9,562 bases of DNA from Bacteroidota bacterium (GTDB taxonomy: Bacteria; Bacteroidota; Bacteroidia; Bacteroidales; CAJPTX01), in the NCBI GenBank assembly GCA_002748015.1, contig PDRH01000031.1, forward strand, positions 1-9,562, written 5' to 3'. The translations under genes were made by a program, and so were the position numbers. Below the pieces are notes generated by a model. It did no database searches, was not told where the DNA came from, and saw nothing but the letters and a program-made list of their open reading frames with translations. Of the stretch, positions 1 through 5,619 are shown piece by piece (position 1 is the stretch's first letter; each line of letters starts with the position of its first letter).

Positions 1-482
1 TCCACCTCCTTCCGCATGCTCGGCACATCCCATGAGGCTATAGTCTCGTACTCCTGCGCCAGCACGTAGGGGCCACCGAGGTACTCCAGCCTGCTCCGCT
101 TAGTATATACCTTCTCCCGTAGGAGCTGCTGGAACCTGCGCTTCCAGTACTTGCGTTGTAGCTCATCGGGCCGTGCAATCAGGGCGCTGGTGAACAGGGC
201 CTCCTGCTCGTCATTTAGCAGCTCGCTGGGTAGGGTTTCAGGCTCAGGGGCTTGCACAGCAATGGGTGCTGGAGGCGTTACTTCTATGAATCCCTTGGCC
301 TTCTGCTTCTCTGCGAGCTGCTGGGCCAGCTTCTCCGCCTCGTCCTCCTCCTCATGCAGCCACATGCTCCGGCTGCGCCCCAATGCCCCCATATCTCCAG
401 TGCGTAGGGCGCCCCATCCCGCATCGTACACCCTTAGCTCCCAGAACTTCCCCTTTTTCTCATTCTCCAGGTAGATTAGCAT
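1..482 (-). CDS. WGR-domain protein, N-terminal 160 residues (runs off left edge)
   Basis: Reading the minus strand from the ATG at 482 gives an open frame of 160 codons with no stop before the window edge, so only the N-terminal part is visible. Residues 1-68 form a WGR domain: MLIYLE, then KFWEL (12-16), the core RTGDMGALG (27-35) and a charged helix ending KAKGFIEV (61-68). They align along their length with the WGR domain of the gene at 2243-3505 (shared YLE, KFWE, LG, AQ and KG). Residues 69-88 are a Pro/Ala-rich linker; 96-160 are rich in basic and aromatic residues (KYWKRRFQQLL, 111-121) and are not recognised. WGR domains are known from PARPs and bacterial DNA-associated proteins and are thought to bind nucleic acid. 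The ATG overlaps the stop of the upstream ATPase gene by 7 nt, with AGGAGG just upstream, so the two are probably translationally coupled. The WGR core is degenerate (TGD instead of W/Y-G-R/K). Domain call confident; full product unknown. Confidence 0.85.
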   Translation of the reverse strand, partial: MLIYLENEKKGKFWELRVYDAGWGALRTGDMGALGRSRSMWLHEEEDEAEKLAQQLAEKQKAKGFIEVTPPAPIAVQAPEPETLPSELLNDEQEALFTSALIARPDELQRKYWKRRFQQLLREKVYTKRSRLEYLGGPYVLAQEYETIASWDVPSMRKEV

Positions 483-2116
483 GCCTCCTCCTTTCCGCGC
501 CACACCAGCTCCTCCTCCCACTCAATCTGGGCCTTCTCCCCGATGACCGCCCCCACGGCCCAAACCGCCCGCTCCCCGCCGATATGCTTCGTAGCGTAGC
601 CATTCCCCTTGGCCTGCTCCAGCGCCTTCGCCGGGGTGTAGCCCTTCCCCGCCATCTTCAGCTCCAGCACTACCACCATCCGCTCGCCGATGACCTCAAC
701 GTCCGAAATGCCACCGGCGGCGATCTGCTCCACCCGCACATCCCCCTGCACCCCTATGAACACCAGGTGCACCGCATCCCGATACCGGCACTCCCGCAGC
801 GCCCAGGCCTTCTCAGCATCGCCCTTCTCGTGGTCAAAGGGAAGGCTCGCCAGGAAGGCCTGCAGGCACGCCTCGAAGGCCTTGATATCCGTCCCGTTCA
901 GCGCCCGCACCAGGTTCAGCTTCAGCCCGTGGTACGTACTCATCCGCACTATGCCCAGCGTCCGCGGCGCCAGGATCTCCATGATGCTCTCGCGCACCTC
1001 CAGGTTCGGGAAGTCCAGCAGGAAATCCCCCTCGTCCGTCATCCCCTTTATGCTCAGGTAGCCCGTCTGGTAGAGGAAGGGAATGGGGTCGCTATGCTCG
1101 AAGTTGAACCTCGACAGCTCCTTCTTGCGCGCCCTCAGCTGCCCATCCAGCTGCAGCACCCCTAGCGCATCGTAGCGGGGGATGAGCATGTCCGCGCTGC
1201 TGCTCGTCCCCGCCATGGACCAGTAGTCATCCAGCTGGCAGTCGCAGAGCGCATTGATCAGCCCGTAGGGGTTGTAGACATCCTCCTCCTTCTCCGAGAA
1301 GCGGTAGCCATCGTACTTGTGCTTGAGCTGCGCCATCATCTCCTCGGTGCTCACCCCCCTGACCGCCGCCATGTGCGCCAGCTGCTCCGGCAGGTACTCG
1401 TGTATCTCCGCCTCCGTAATCCCGCAGATGCTGCTGTAGTCCGGGTCAAAGCTGATGTCCACGATGTTATTGAACCCGCTGAATAGCCCCACGTGGCGTA
1501 TCTGGCTCACCCCCGTAACCATCATGAAGCGCAGCGAGCCCTCCGCCGACTTCAGCGAGCGGTAGAAGCCCCGCATGTACTGCCGCACGCGCTCCATCCC
1601 CTCCACGTCCCCCGCAATCAGCGTATCGAGCAATGCGCTATCATACTCGTCAATGATAACGGCCACCTGGGCTTTAGCCACCCTTTCCAGCTCGCAAATA
1701 GCCGAGTACACATCGTACTTCTTCTCATTGGCCAGCCCCTCCAGACCGAAGCGCCGCATCGTATCATCAATACGAATACGCACCATCTGCTCCATCGCCT
1801 CAGGTGTTGGGGCCATTATCCCGCTGAAGTCGAACCGCAGCACCGGATGCTTCACCCATGCCTTCTCTCCCTTCCCCTCCTCCAGCGGGTAGAGCGCCAG
1901 CCCCTCGAACAGCTCGCGCCGTCCCTCCAGATAGCTCGCCACAGTATTCAGCAGCATGCTCTTCCCGAAGCGACGGGGACGGCTCAGGAAGACTATCTTC
2001 CGCTCATCTACCAGCTGCCAGACGAAGGCCGTCTTGTCCACGTAGTACATGCCCTCCGTACGGATGTTCTTGAAACTCGCCGTCGTCGTGGGGAACTTAC
2101 CCTTCTTGACCTCCAT
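476..2116 (-). CDS. AAA-ATPase_like protein with C-terminal PD-(D/E)XK nuclease-like domain
   Basis: This 546-aa cytoplasmic protein belongs to the family common in Bacteroidota in which an AAA-ATPase_like domain is joined to a PDDEXK_9 (former DUF1703) nuclease-like domain. The P-loop is RPRRFGKSMLLNT (46-58), the usual Arg-containing Walker A variant of this family. Walker B is VAVIIDEYD (151-159). Family signatures follow: VTGVSQI (200-206), KYDGYRF (267-273) and YNPYGLINAL (281-290). The C-terminal part has the nuclease-fold pattern, with Asp at 472 (SDVEV) followed by VVVLELK, so Glu485 and Lys487 form the E-x-K. Length is normal for the family and the frame is intact. The start is fixed by AGGAGG seven nt upstream and a promoter 38 nt upstream. 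It overlaps the next gene, a WGR protein, by 7 nt and follows another WGR gene by 126 nt. Members occur in many paralogous copies and their function is unproven; DNA cleavage coupled to ATP hydrolysis is inference. Confidence 0.93.
   Translation of the reverse strand: MEVKKGKFPTTTASFKNIRTEGMYYVDKTAFVWQLVDERKIVFLSRPRRFGKSMLLNTVASYLEGRRELFEGLALYPLEEGKGEKAWVKHPVLRFDFSGIMAPTPEAMEQMVRIRIDDTMRRFGLEGLANEKKYDVYSAICELERVAKAQVAVIIDEYDSALLDTLIAGDVEGMERVRQYMRGFYRSLKSAEGSLRFMMVTGVSQIRHVGLFSGFNNIVDISFDPDYSSICGITEAEIHEYLPEQLAHMAAVRGVSTEEMMAQLKHKYDGYRFSEKEEDVYNPYGLINALCDCQLDDYWSMAGTSSSADMLIPRYDALGVLQLDGQLRARKKELSRFNFEHSDPIPFLYQTGYLSIKGMTDEGDFLLDFPNLEVRESIMEILAPRTLGIVRMSTYHGLKLNLVRALNGTDIKAFEACLQAFLASLPFDHEKGDAEKAWALRECRYRDAVHLVFIGVQGDVRVEQIAAGGISDVEVIGERMVVVLELKMAGKGYTPAKALEQAKGNGYATKHIGGERAVWAVGAVIGEKAQIEWEEELVWRGKEEAC
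484..492 (-). promoter_or_regulatory. Shine-Dalgarno of the second WGR gene, inside the ATPase coding end
   Basis: On the minus strand the sequence before the ATG at 482 is AAGGAGGAGGC, giving two overlapping AGGAGG matches; the better placed one lies 4 nt upstream of the ATG. It sits within the last codons of the ATPase gene (encoding KEEAC). It supports the chosen start and re-initiation by ribosomes finishing the upstream gene. Confidence 0.65.
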
Positions 2117-2123
2117 ACTATAT

Positions 2124-2129
2124 CCTCCT
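2124..2129 (-). promoter_or_regulatory. Shine-Dalgarno AGGAGG of the ATPase gene
   Basis: A perfect AGGAGG on the minus strand lies 7 nt before the ATG at 2116. Strong SD sequences are not universal in this phylum, so this one helps decide the start. Confidence 0.75.
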
Positions 2130-2154
2130 ATCGTTTAGCCCTTTTACCTTGTCG

Positions 2155-2162
2155 CAAAGATA
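2155..2162 (-). promoter_or_regulatory. Promoter -7 element (TATCTTTG) of the ATPase-WGR operon
   Basis: TATCTTTG on the minus strand fits the Bacteroidota -7 consensus TAnnTTTG and lies 38 nt upstream of the ATG at 2116. Flanking bases (CGC before, CGAC after) resemble the other four -7 elements in this window. No TTG is found about 19 bp upstream; instead two short palindromes, CCTATAGG (2174-2181) and GGGCTAGCCC (2186-2195), occupy that region. It implies the ATPase gene can be transcribed apart from the upstream WGR gene. Confidence 0.6.
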
Positions 2163-2230
2163 GCGAAAATGGGCCTATAGGGTTCGGGCTAGCCCACCCA
2201 TGCTTATTCCTTCGTAGGGGTTGAACGGAT

Positions 2231-2250
2231 CAGAGTAGCATCCTACTCTG
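2231..2250 (-). terminator. Small hairpin overlapping the WGR gene stop codon
   Basis: CAGAGTAG (2231-2238) and CTACTCTG (2243-2250) pair perfectly around a 4-nt loop. The stop codon of the WGR gene (TAG, 2245-2243) lies in the first arm on the transcribed strand. No T-run follows, so this may be a weak or partial terminator, an mRNA 3'-end stabiliser, or chance. Confidence 0.35.
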
Positions 2251-3505
2251 CCACCTTCCACACTACATGCTCATATCTATTCGTGAGGTCCCTATTCCGG
2301 TCGGGCAGGATGTCTATCACCTTGAACTGGAGGGGACTCTCCTGCATAGCACTAGCCACCCGCTGGGCATTGGAAAGTAGATGTTCAGCCTCAGCCTCGA
2401 ACTCATCGAGCGTGTACGCAAGGGTGAGCACCTTCCCCCTCTTCAGCTCTACATGGAGGAGCAGTTGCCTATCGTAGCACTCATTCCAAAGCTCAAAGGT
2501 ACGTGGATACCCGCTGGGGGAAAGCTGCTCCTCTATTGTAGATTTCGCCACCTCCCACCGTCGCTTCAGATCCTCCTGGTGCGCCTCCCAGGCATCCACG
2601 GCCTCGTTGTGGAAGTCAAGAAACCCCTCGATATAGGCGCGGAACCCCTCGAGCGTAGGATAGCTATTCCTAGCGCGCCATACCCCCACCTCGTAGTCGA
2701 AGGCCAGGGAGTGCCGTACTCTGATTAAGCCCCCCTCGTAGAAGTTCAAATCCCACTTCTTGCCCGGAATCCGGTATACCCGACCATCCCAGTCCCCGTC
2801 GGGCTCGAAGCCCGCAGCCTTGAGGAGCGCTTCCACAGCGGCGAAGTCCACTTCTGCCACGCCCTCCTGCTCGCCCTGCCAGAGCGTAGTTTTGGAGTAG
2901 GAATCGAACTGCGCCGTCATGAAGTCATCTACCACCGCCCAGCTACCATAGTGGTCGCGGGTATCCCTAAACTCATCCCAGCCCCAATCGAAGGGTTTCT
3001 TTCCCAGGGCCGTAATCCGGGGGACCTCCTCCGTCATGCGCTTGGCGACCTCTATGGTCGGCAGCAGCTTGTCGCTCCGCTTCATGAAGGTCTCATGCGG
3101 TAGGTTAACCTCGATGAAGCTTCCCTCCCGGTCCTCGTTCACCAGGACGCGCAGCGCGCTGCTCTTTGTCCCCTCCTTTATGCTATAGGTACGCCCCGTC
3201 CCCTTGAGAAGGTCGTCCACCACGGCGCTTATGCCTGCCGAGGCCACCGCCTTCATCTTCTCGCGCTTGGCAACGGCCGTGTCTGTCCCCTCGGGCGCCT
3301 CGGCCTCCACGTAGCCCTTCCGCATCTTGCTACGGATGAGCCGTTGGGCATCCTTCTCGGCCTTCTCCCCATCGGGGAAGTCCGTCGTCTTCAGCGTCCC
3401 GAGCGACCCGATTTTACCATAGCGTATGGTCTGGCGCATGCCGTTTACCTCTACCTCCCAGAACTTCGCGGAGGTTTCATCTTTCAACTCTAGATACATT
3501 TTCAT
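2243..3505 (-). CDS. WGR-domain protein, 420 aa
   Basis: Residues 1-68 are a WGR domain: MKMYLELKDE, AKFWEVEV (13-20), the core IRYGKIGSLG (27-36, a typical bacterial variant of W-G-R) and a charged helix ending RKGYVEA (62-68). WGR domains are considered nucleic-acid-binding modules. A linker of about 30 residues leads to an unrecognised body of roughly 320 residues. The body is rich in Trp, Asp and Glu, shows no membrane segment, and has a helical stretch at about 300-335. No polymerase, PARP or nuclease motif was found. The first ATG (3505) is preferred over the one at 3499 because it aligns exactly with the start of the related WGR gene at 482. There is no Shine-Dalgarno, and the -7 element ends only 5 nt upstream, so the mRNA would be leaderless or nearly so. 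It lies 126 nt upstream of the ATPase/nuclease gene, same strand, and is divergent from the DUF3137 gene. Domain confident; function unknown. Confidence 0.9.
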   Translation of the reverse strand: MKMYLELKDETSAKFWEVEVNGMRQTIRYGKIGSLGTLKTTDFPDGEKAEKDAQRLIRSKMRKGYVEAEAPEGTDTAVAKREKMKAVASAGISAVVDDLLKGTGRTYSIKEGTKSSALRVLVNEDREGSFIEVNLPHETFMKRSDKLLPTIEVAKRMTEEVPRITALGKKPFDWGWDEFRDTRDHYGSWAVVDDFMTAQFDSYSKTTLWQGEQEGVAEVDFAAVEALLKAAGFEPDGDWDGRVYRIPGKKWDLNFYEGGLIRVRHSLAFDYEVGVWRARNSYPTLEGFRAYIEGFLDFHNEAVDAWEAHQEDLKRRWEVAKSTIEEQLSPSGYPRTFELWNECYDRQLLLHVELKRGKVLTLAYTLDEFEAEAEHLLSNAQRVASAMQESPLQFKVIDILPDRNRDLTNRYEHVVWKVAE

Positions 3506-3510
3506 AGGTA

Positions 3511-3518
3511 CAAAGGTA
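3511..3518 (-). promoter_or_regulatory. Promoter -7 element (TACCTTTG) of the WGR gene
   Basis: TACCTTTG on the minus strand fits TAnnTTTG and shares the flanking CTAyCTTTG core with the other promoters here. It ends 5 nt before the ATG at 3505, which would place the transcription start within a few bases of the start codon. No clear -33 TTG is present 19 bp upstream. Confidence 0.5.
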
Positions 3519-3679
3519 GTCTTTTAAAATGATGTAACGATTTCGTAGCCGTACGCACGCAGGTGGGTCCAGGAGCGGCGAATGAACTATACCTGCTCCT
3601 CAGTAGCCCCCAGTGCCAGGTGTCCCCTGACGCTCCCGTGCGCATTCAACGGGTACTTCCCTATTTTAGGACATTTTAC

Positions 3680-3687
3680 TATCTTTG
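3680..3687 (+). promoter_or_regulatory. Promoter -7 element (TATCTTTG) of the DUF3137 gene
   Basis: TATCTTTG on the plus strand, followed by CCAT, matches the Bacteroidota -7 consensus and the local extended form. It lies 78 nt upstream of the ATG at 3766, giving a 5' leader of about 75 nt in which no riboswitch-like structure was recognised. The -33 position carries no TTG. Confidence 0.55.
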
Positions 3688-3750
3688 CCATACGGCTTTG
3701 GGACTTTCAGGAATAGAACGCCTAAGCCCGCAAATCGTTTTACGCAAGCA

Positions 3751-3758
3751 GGGAGGAG
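3751..3758 (+). promoter_or_regulatory. Shine-Dalgarno GGGAGGAG deciding the DUF3137 start
   Basis: GGGAGGAG ends 7 nt before the ATG at 3766. The same frame is open further upstream to an ATG-like start at 3685, but that codon overlaps the -7 element, so the start at 3766 is preferred. Confidence 0.75.
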
Positions 3759-3765
3759 TATACGT

Positions 3766-4668
3766 ATGAGAACCCAGAAGGAAATACGCCAGATATACAG
3801 GCAGCAGATAGAACTCGCCATCGCCGGCATACGCAAGACCCGCTGGCTCATCATCGCCGCGACCACCTGCATATTCCTCTCCATCTTCCTGTTCATCAGC
3901 GCCATCGCCTTCGAGGGCTGGGTACCCTGGGTGCTGGTCATCGTAGCTGTCATCCTCTTCTTCCTGGCCAAGACCGCCCGCGAGGGCCTCTACGAAAGGC
4001 TGGAGCAGGAGTTTAAGGAGGACGTGGTCTGCGAGGTTGTGCGGGCCATCAACCCCGAGTTCCAGTTTTTGACCAACGACCGTGTCGAGCCAGATCTCTA
4101 CCGCGCGGCCAAGCTCTTCCCCAGCACCTACGACCTCTATCTCGGCGACTACCTGGTGCTCGGCCAGATTGGTAGGATACCCTTCGCATTCTCCGATCTC
4201 TATACCGAGCTCAAGGGCGCCACCACCTACAGGGGGCTATTCTTCACCTCAAACTTCGGCCGAATCCAGGATGGCGACACCCTCGTAGTCCCTAAGGACT
4301 ACTTCTCCACCCTCCAGAGCAGGTACGCCATGCAGCAGAGCGAGCTCAAGCCCATTAAGATGGATAGCCCCCAGTTCGATAGCGCCTTTTCCGTATACGG
4401 CACCAGCCCCGAGGCCGCCCAGAGCGCATTCACGCCCGCAATTACCGAGGCCATACTCGACATCCATACCCGCTTCGGCCGTCCCCTACGCCTGAGTCTC
4501 ATTGGCTCCAACGTCTACTGCGCCATCCCCACCGAAAAGATGCTCTTCCAGCCCAACATCCGGGGTCTGAAATTCAGGGATGTAGAGGAGATGTTCGCCC
4601 TCTTCAACCTCCTGGAGTTCATCATCACCCAGCTCGACCAGAATACCGCCCTCTGGACGGAGGAGTAG
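3766..4668 (+). CDS. DUF3137-type membrane-anchored protein, 300 aa
   Basis: The product begins with a short charged segment, then two hydrophobic segments (about 26-48 and 52-68) forming a membrane hairpin, then a soluble domain of about 230 residues. The soluble part resembles DUF3137: a LFPSTYDLYLGDYLVLG region (117-133), IPFAFSDLYTEL (138-149), YRGLFFTSNFG (155-165), a D-x-L-VVP strand (171-176), FDSAFSVYGTSPEAA (204-218) followed by the FTPAITEAIL helix (222-231), and YCAIPTEKMLFQP near the end. Family members are uncharacterised and usually have this 2-TM plus soluble-domain layout. The start at 3766 is supported by a Shine-Dalgarno and by promoter position, trimming 27 codons from the longest frame. 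It is divergent from the WGR gene across about 260 bp and converges on the DUF6266 gene with 16 nt between stops, leaving no room for a dedicated terminator. The family call is from remembered patterns; function unknown. Confidence 0.88.
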   Translation: MRTQKEIRQIYRQQIELAIAGIRKTRWLIIAATTCIFLSIFLFISAIAFEGWVPWVLVIVAVILFFLAKTAREGLYERLEQEFKEDVVCEVVRAINPEFQFLTNDRVEPDLYRAAKLFPSTYDLYLGDYLVLGQIGRIPFAFSDLYTELKGATTYRGLFFTSNFGRIQDGDTLVVPKDYFSTLQSRYAMQQSELKPIKMDSPQFDSAFSVYGTSPEAAQSAFTPAITEAILDIHTRFGRPLRLSLIGSNVYCAIPTEKMLFQPNIRGLKFRDVEEMFALFNLLEFIITQLDQNTALWTEE

Positions 4669-4684
4669 CGGTTCTCTCATCCCA

Positions 4685-5449
4685 TCACCCGCTCCCGCTT
4701 TCCCCTCCTACTCCTACCCCTTTATTGTTGCCCCCTCCATGCCTGCTCCCTTCACCGTTGCTTCCCTGGGCAACTTTCCCTCCGCTGGCAATACTCCGTC
4801 CTGTTGTCCCCCGCCCCTTCGGCACGTACAAGTAGGCGCTGGCCCACCGCGACTTCCCTTTCACCTCCACCGTGTAGTAGATATGCAGTGCCCCCTGTGT
4901 CGCCCATTTAGGAATGCTTACCCTCAGCTCCCCACCCCGCCTCGGCGCATCAAAACTCACGTGCAGCGTCCGCCCCTCCCTCGCCGAGTGCACCGCCATC
5001 CGTACCCGTTTAGCTCCCCGTGGTAGCCCATTGGGAAAGCCCACAAGCATCTCCCGCCCATTCCGCTTGACCTCCACGGGAAATTCTACTAGCGAGTTCC
5101 CCTCCGAAAGCTTAACATGCTCATAGTCAATCTTCCATCCATCCTTCCCCTTCCTCATTCCCGACTTCAGCAGTTCTCCCAGCGCCACGTGGTAGGCCCC
5201 CACCCTCCGTGATTCCCATCCCTTCCTGTTGGTCATCGTGGGTTTGAACCCCCGGGCTACCATTGGCTGCATTTGCGCCAGGAAGTGGCTCGCCACAGAT
5301 AGCTTATTCCGGTTGGCCTGCTGCAGTTCGGTACGGGGATTACGGATTCTTTCCGCCCGGGCGCGGACGTATTTTTTGTCCTTAACTACGTATACAACGG
5401 GTTCGTGCTTGGGCCAGTACTTGGGGCGTGTGGGGGTGATTCTCGCCAT
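4685..5449 (-). CDS. DUF6266 family protein with Gly-rich C-terminal tail, 254 aa
   Basis: The N-terminus carries the pattern of the DUF6266 family of Bacteroidota: MARITPTRP, a KYVRARAERIRNPRT segment (26-40), then QQANRNKLSVASHFL (43-57) and a QPMVARGFKP segment (61-70). The rest is predicted to be mostly beta-strand (KIDYEHVKLS, LVEFPVEVKR, LHVSFDAPRRGGELRVSIP), ending in a strand-rich WASAYLYVPK (202-211). No signal peptide, membrane segment or catalytic motif was seen. Residues 212-254 are a low-complexity Gly/Ser/Asn tail (GGGNNKGVGVGG at 238-249) that I do not associate with the family and may be an addition or 3' extension. The start at 5449 gives the expected MARI N-terminus; no Shine-Dalgarno or recognisable -7 element was found upstream, so its promoter is unclear. 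Family function is unknown. It converges with the DUF3137 gene. Confidence 0.88.
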   Translation of the reverse strand: MARITPTRPKYWPKHEPVVYVVKDKKYVRARAERIRNPRTELQQANRNKLSVASHFLAQMQPMVARGFKPTMTNRKGWESRRVGAYHVALGELLKSGMRKGKDGWKIDYEHVKLSEGNSLVEFPVEVKRNGREMLVGFPNGLPRGAKRVRMAVHSAREGRTLHVSFDAPRRGGELRVSIPKWATQGALHIYYTVEVKGKSRWASAYLYVPKGRGTTGRSIASGGKVAQGSNGEGSRHGGGNNKGVGVGGESGSG

Positions 5450-5530
5450 GGTGGTGGTTTTTTGGGTGTATAGAGTTATACGCTCTTCCTGTGGAATGGT
5501 TGCATGGGTAGGTATTTTCTCCGCCTTGAA

Positions 5531-5580
5531 TAGGCCGCCGCTCCGAATTTGCGCTAGGGAAAATTCGGAGCGGCTGCCTA
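5531..5580. terminator. Strong hairpin (20-bp arms) downstream of the YobI-like gene
   Basis: Arms 5531-5550 and 5561-5580 are inverted copies matching at 19 of 20 positions around a 10-nt loop; the inner 14 bp (GCCGCTCCGAATTT) are perfect. It lies 39 nt beyond the stop of the YobI-like gene and 81 nt before the DUF6266 start. A T-run is missing on both sides, so it is not a classic intrinsic terminator, but position and stability suggest a transcript end. A relic of a mobile or repetitive palindromic element is the alternative. Confidence 0.55.
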
Positions 5581-5610
5581 GGGGGAGGGGGGATTAGGCT
5601 TGGGTGGGGG
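5581..5610 (+). other. Four-run G-tract (possible G-quadruplex)
   Basis: G-runs of 5, 6, 3 and 5 bases (5581-5585, 5587-5592, 5602-5604, 5606-5610) are separated by loops of 1, 9 and 1 nt. They lie between the hairpin and the stop of the YobI-like gene. The G strand is the template for that gene. Quadruplex formation is inference; the 9-nt loop is longer than strict motif definitions allow. Confidence 0.4.
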
Positions 5611-5619
5611 CTAGATTTT

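Noticed and set aside
383..1165. Long plus-strand open frame (260 codons) opposite the ATPase gene
   Set aside because: It lies antisense to a well-supported ATPase/nuclease gene, has low-complexity His/Pro/Arg-rich translation and no ribosome binding site; long antisense frames are expected at this GC.
1493..2224. Plus-strand open frame (243 codons) over the ATPase N-terminus and its promoter
   Set aside because: It is antisense to the Walker A/B region, its translation shows no recognisable domain, and it runs across the ATPase promoter.
3685..3765. 27-codon N-terminal extension of the DUF3137 protein
   Set aside because: The upstream start overlaps the -7 element, while the ATG at 3766 has a Shine-Dalgarno at correct spacing.
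3506..3765. Riboswitch or small RNA in the 260-bp divergent gap
   Set aside because: Apart from two promoters and a Shine-Dalgarno I found only a 6-bp AGGAGC/GCTCCT pairing with a long loop, which is not enough to call a structured RNA.
3563..3769. Small plus-strand frame in the divergent intergenic region
   Set aside because: It spans the DUF3137 promoter and Shine-Dalgarno, starts with a non-ATG codon and shows no protein-like features.
5531..5580. Integron attC site
   Set aside because: The inverted repeat is long and almost perfect and lacks the RYYYAAC/GTTRRRY core sites expected of attC; no integrase was seen.
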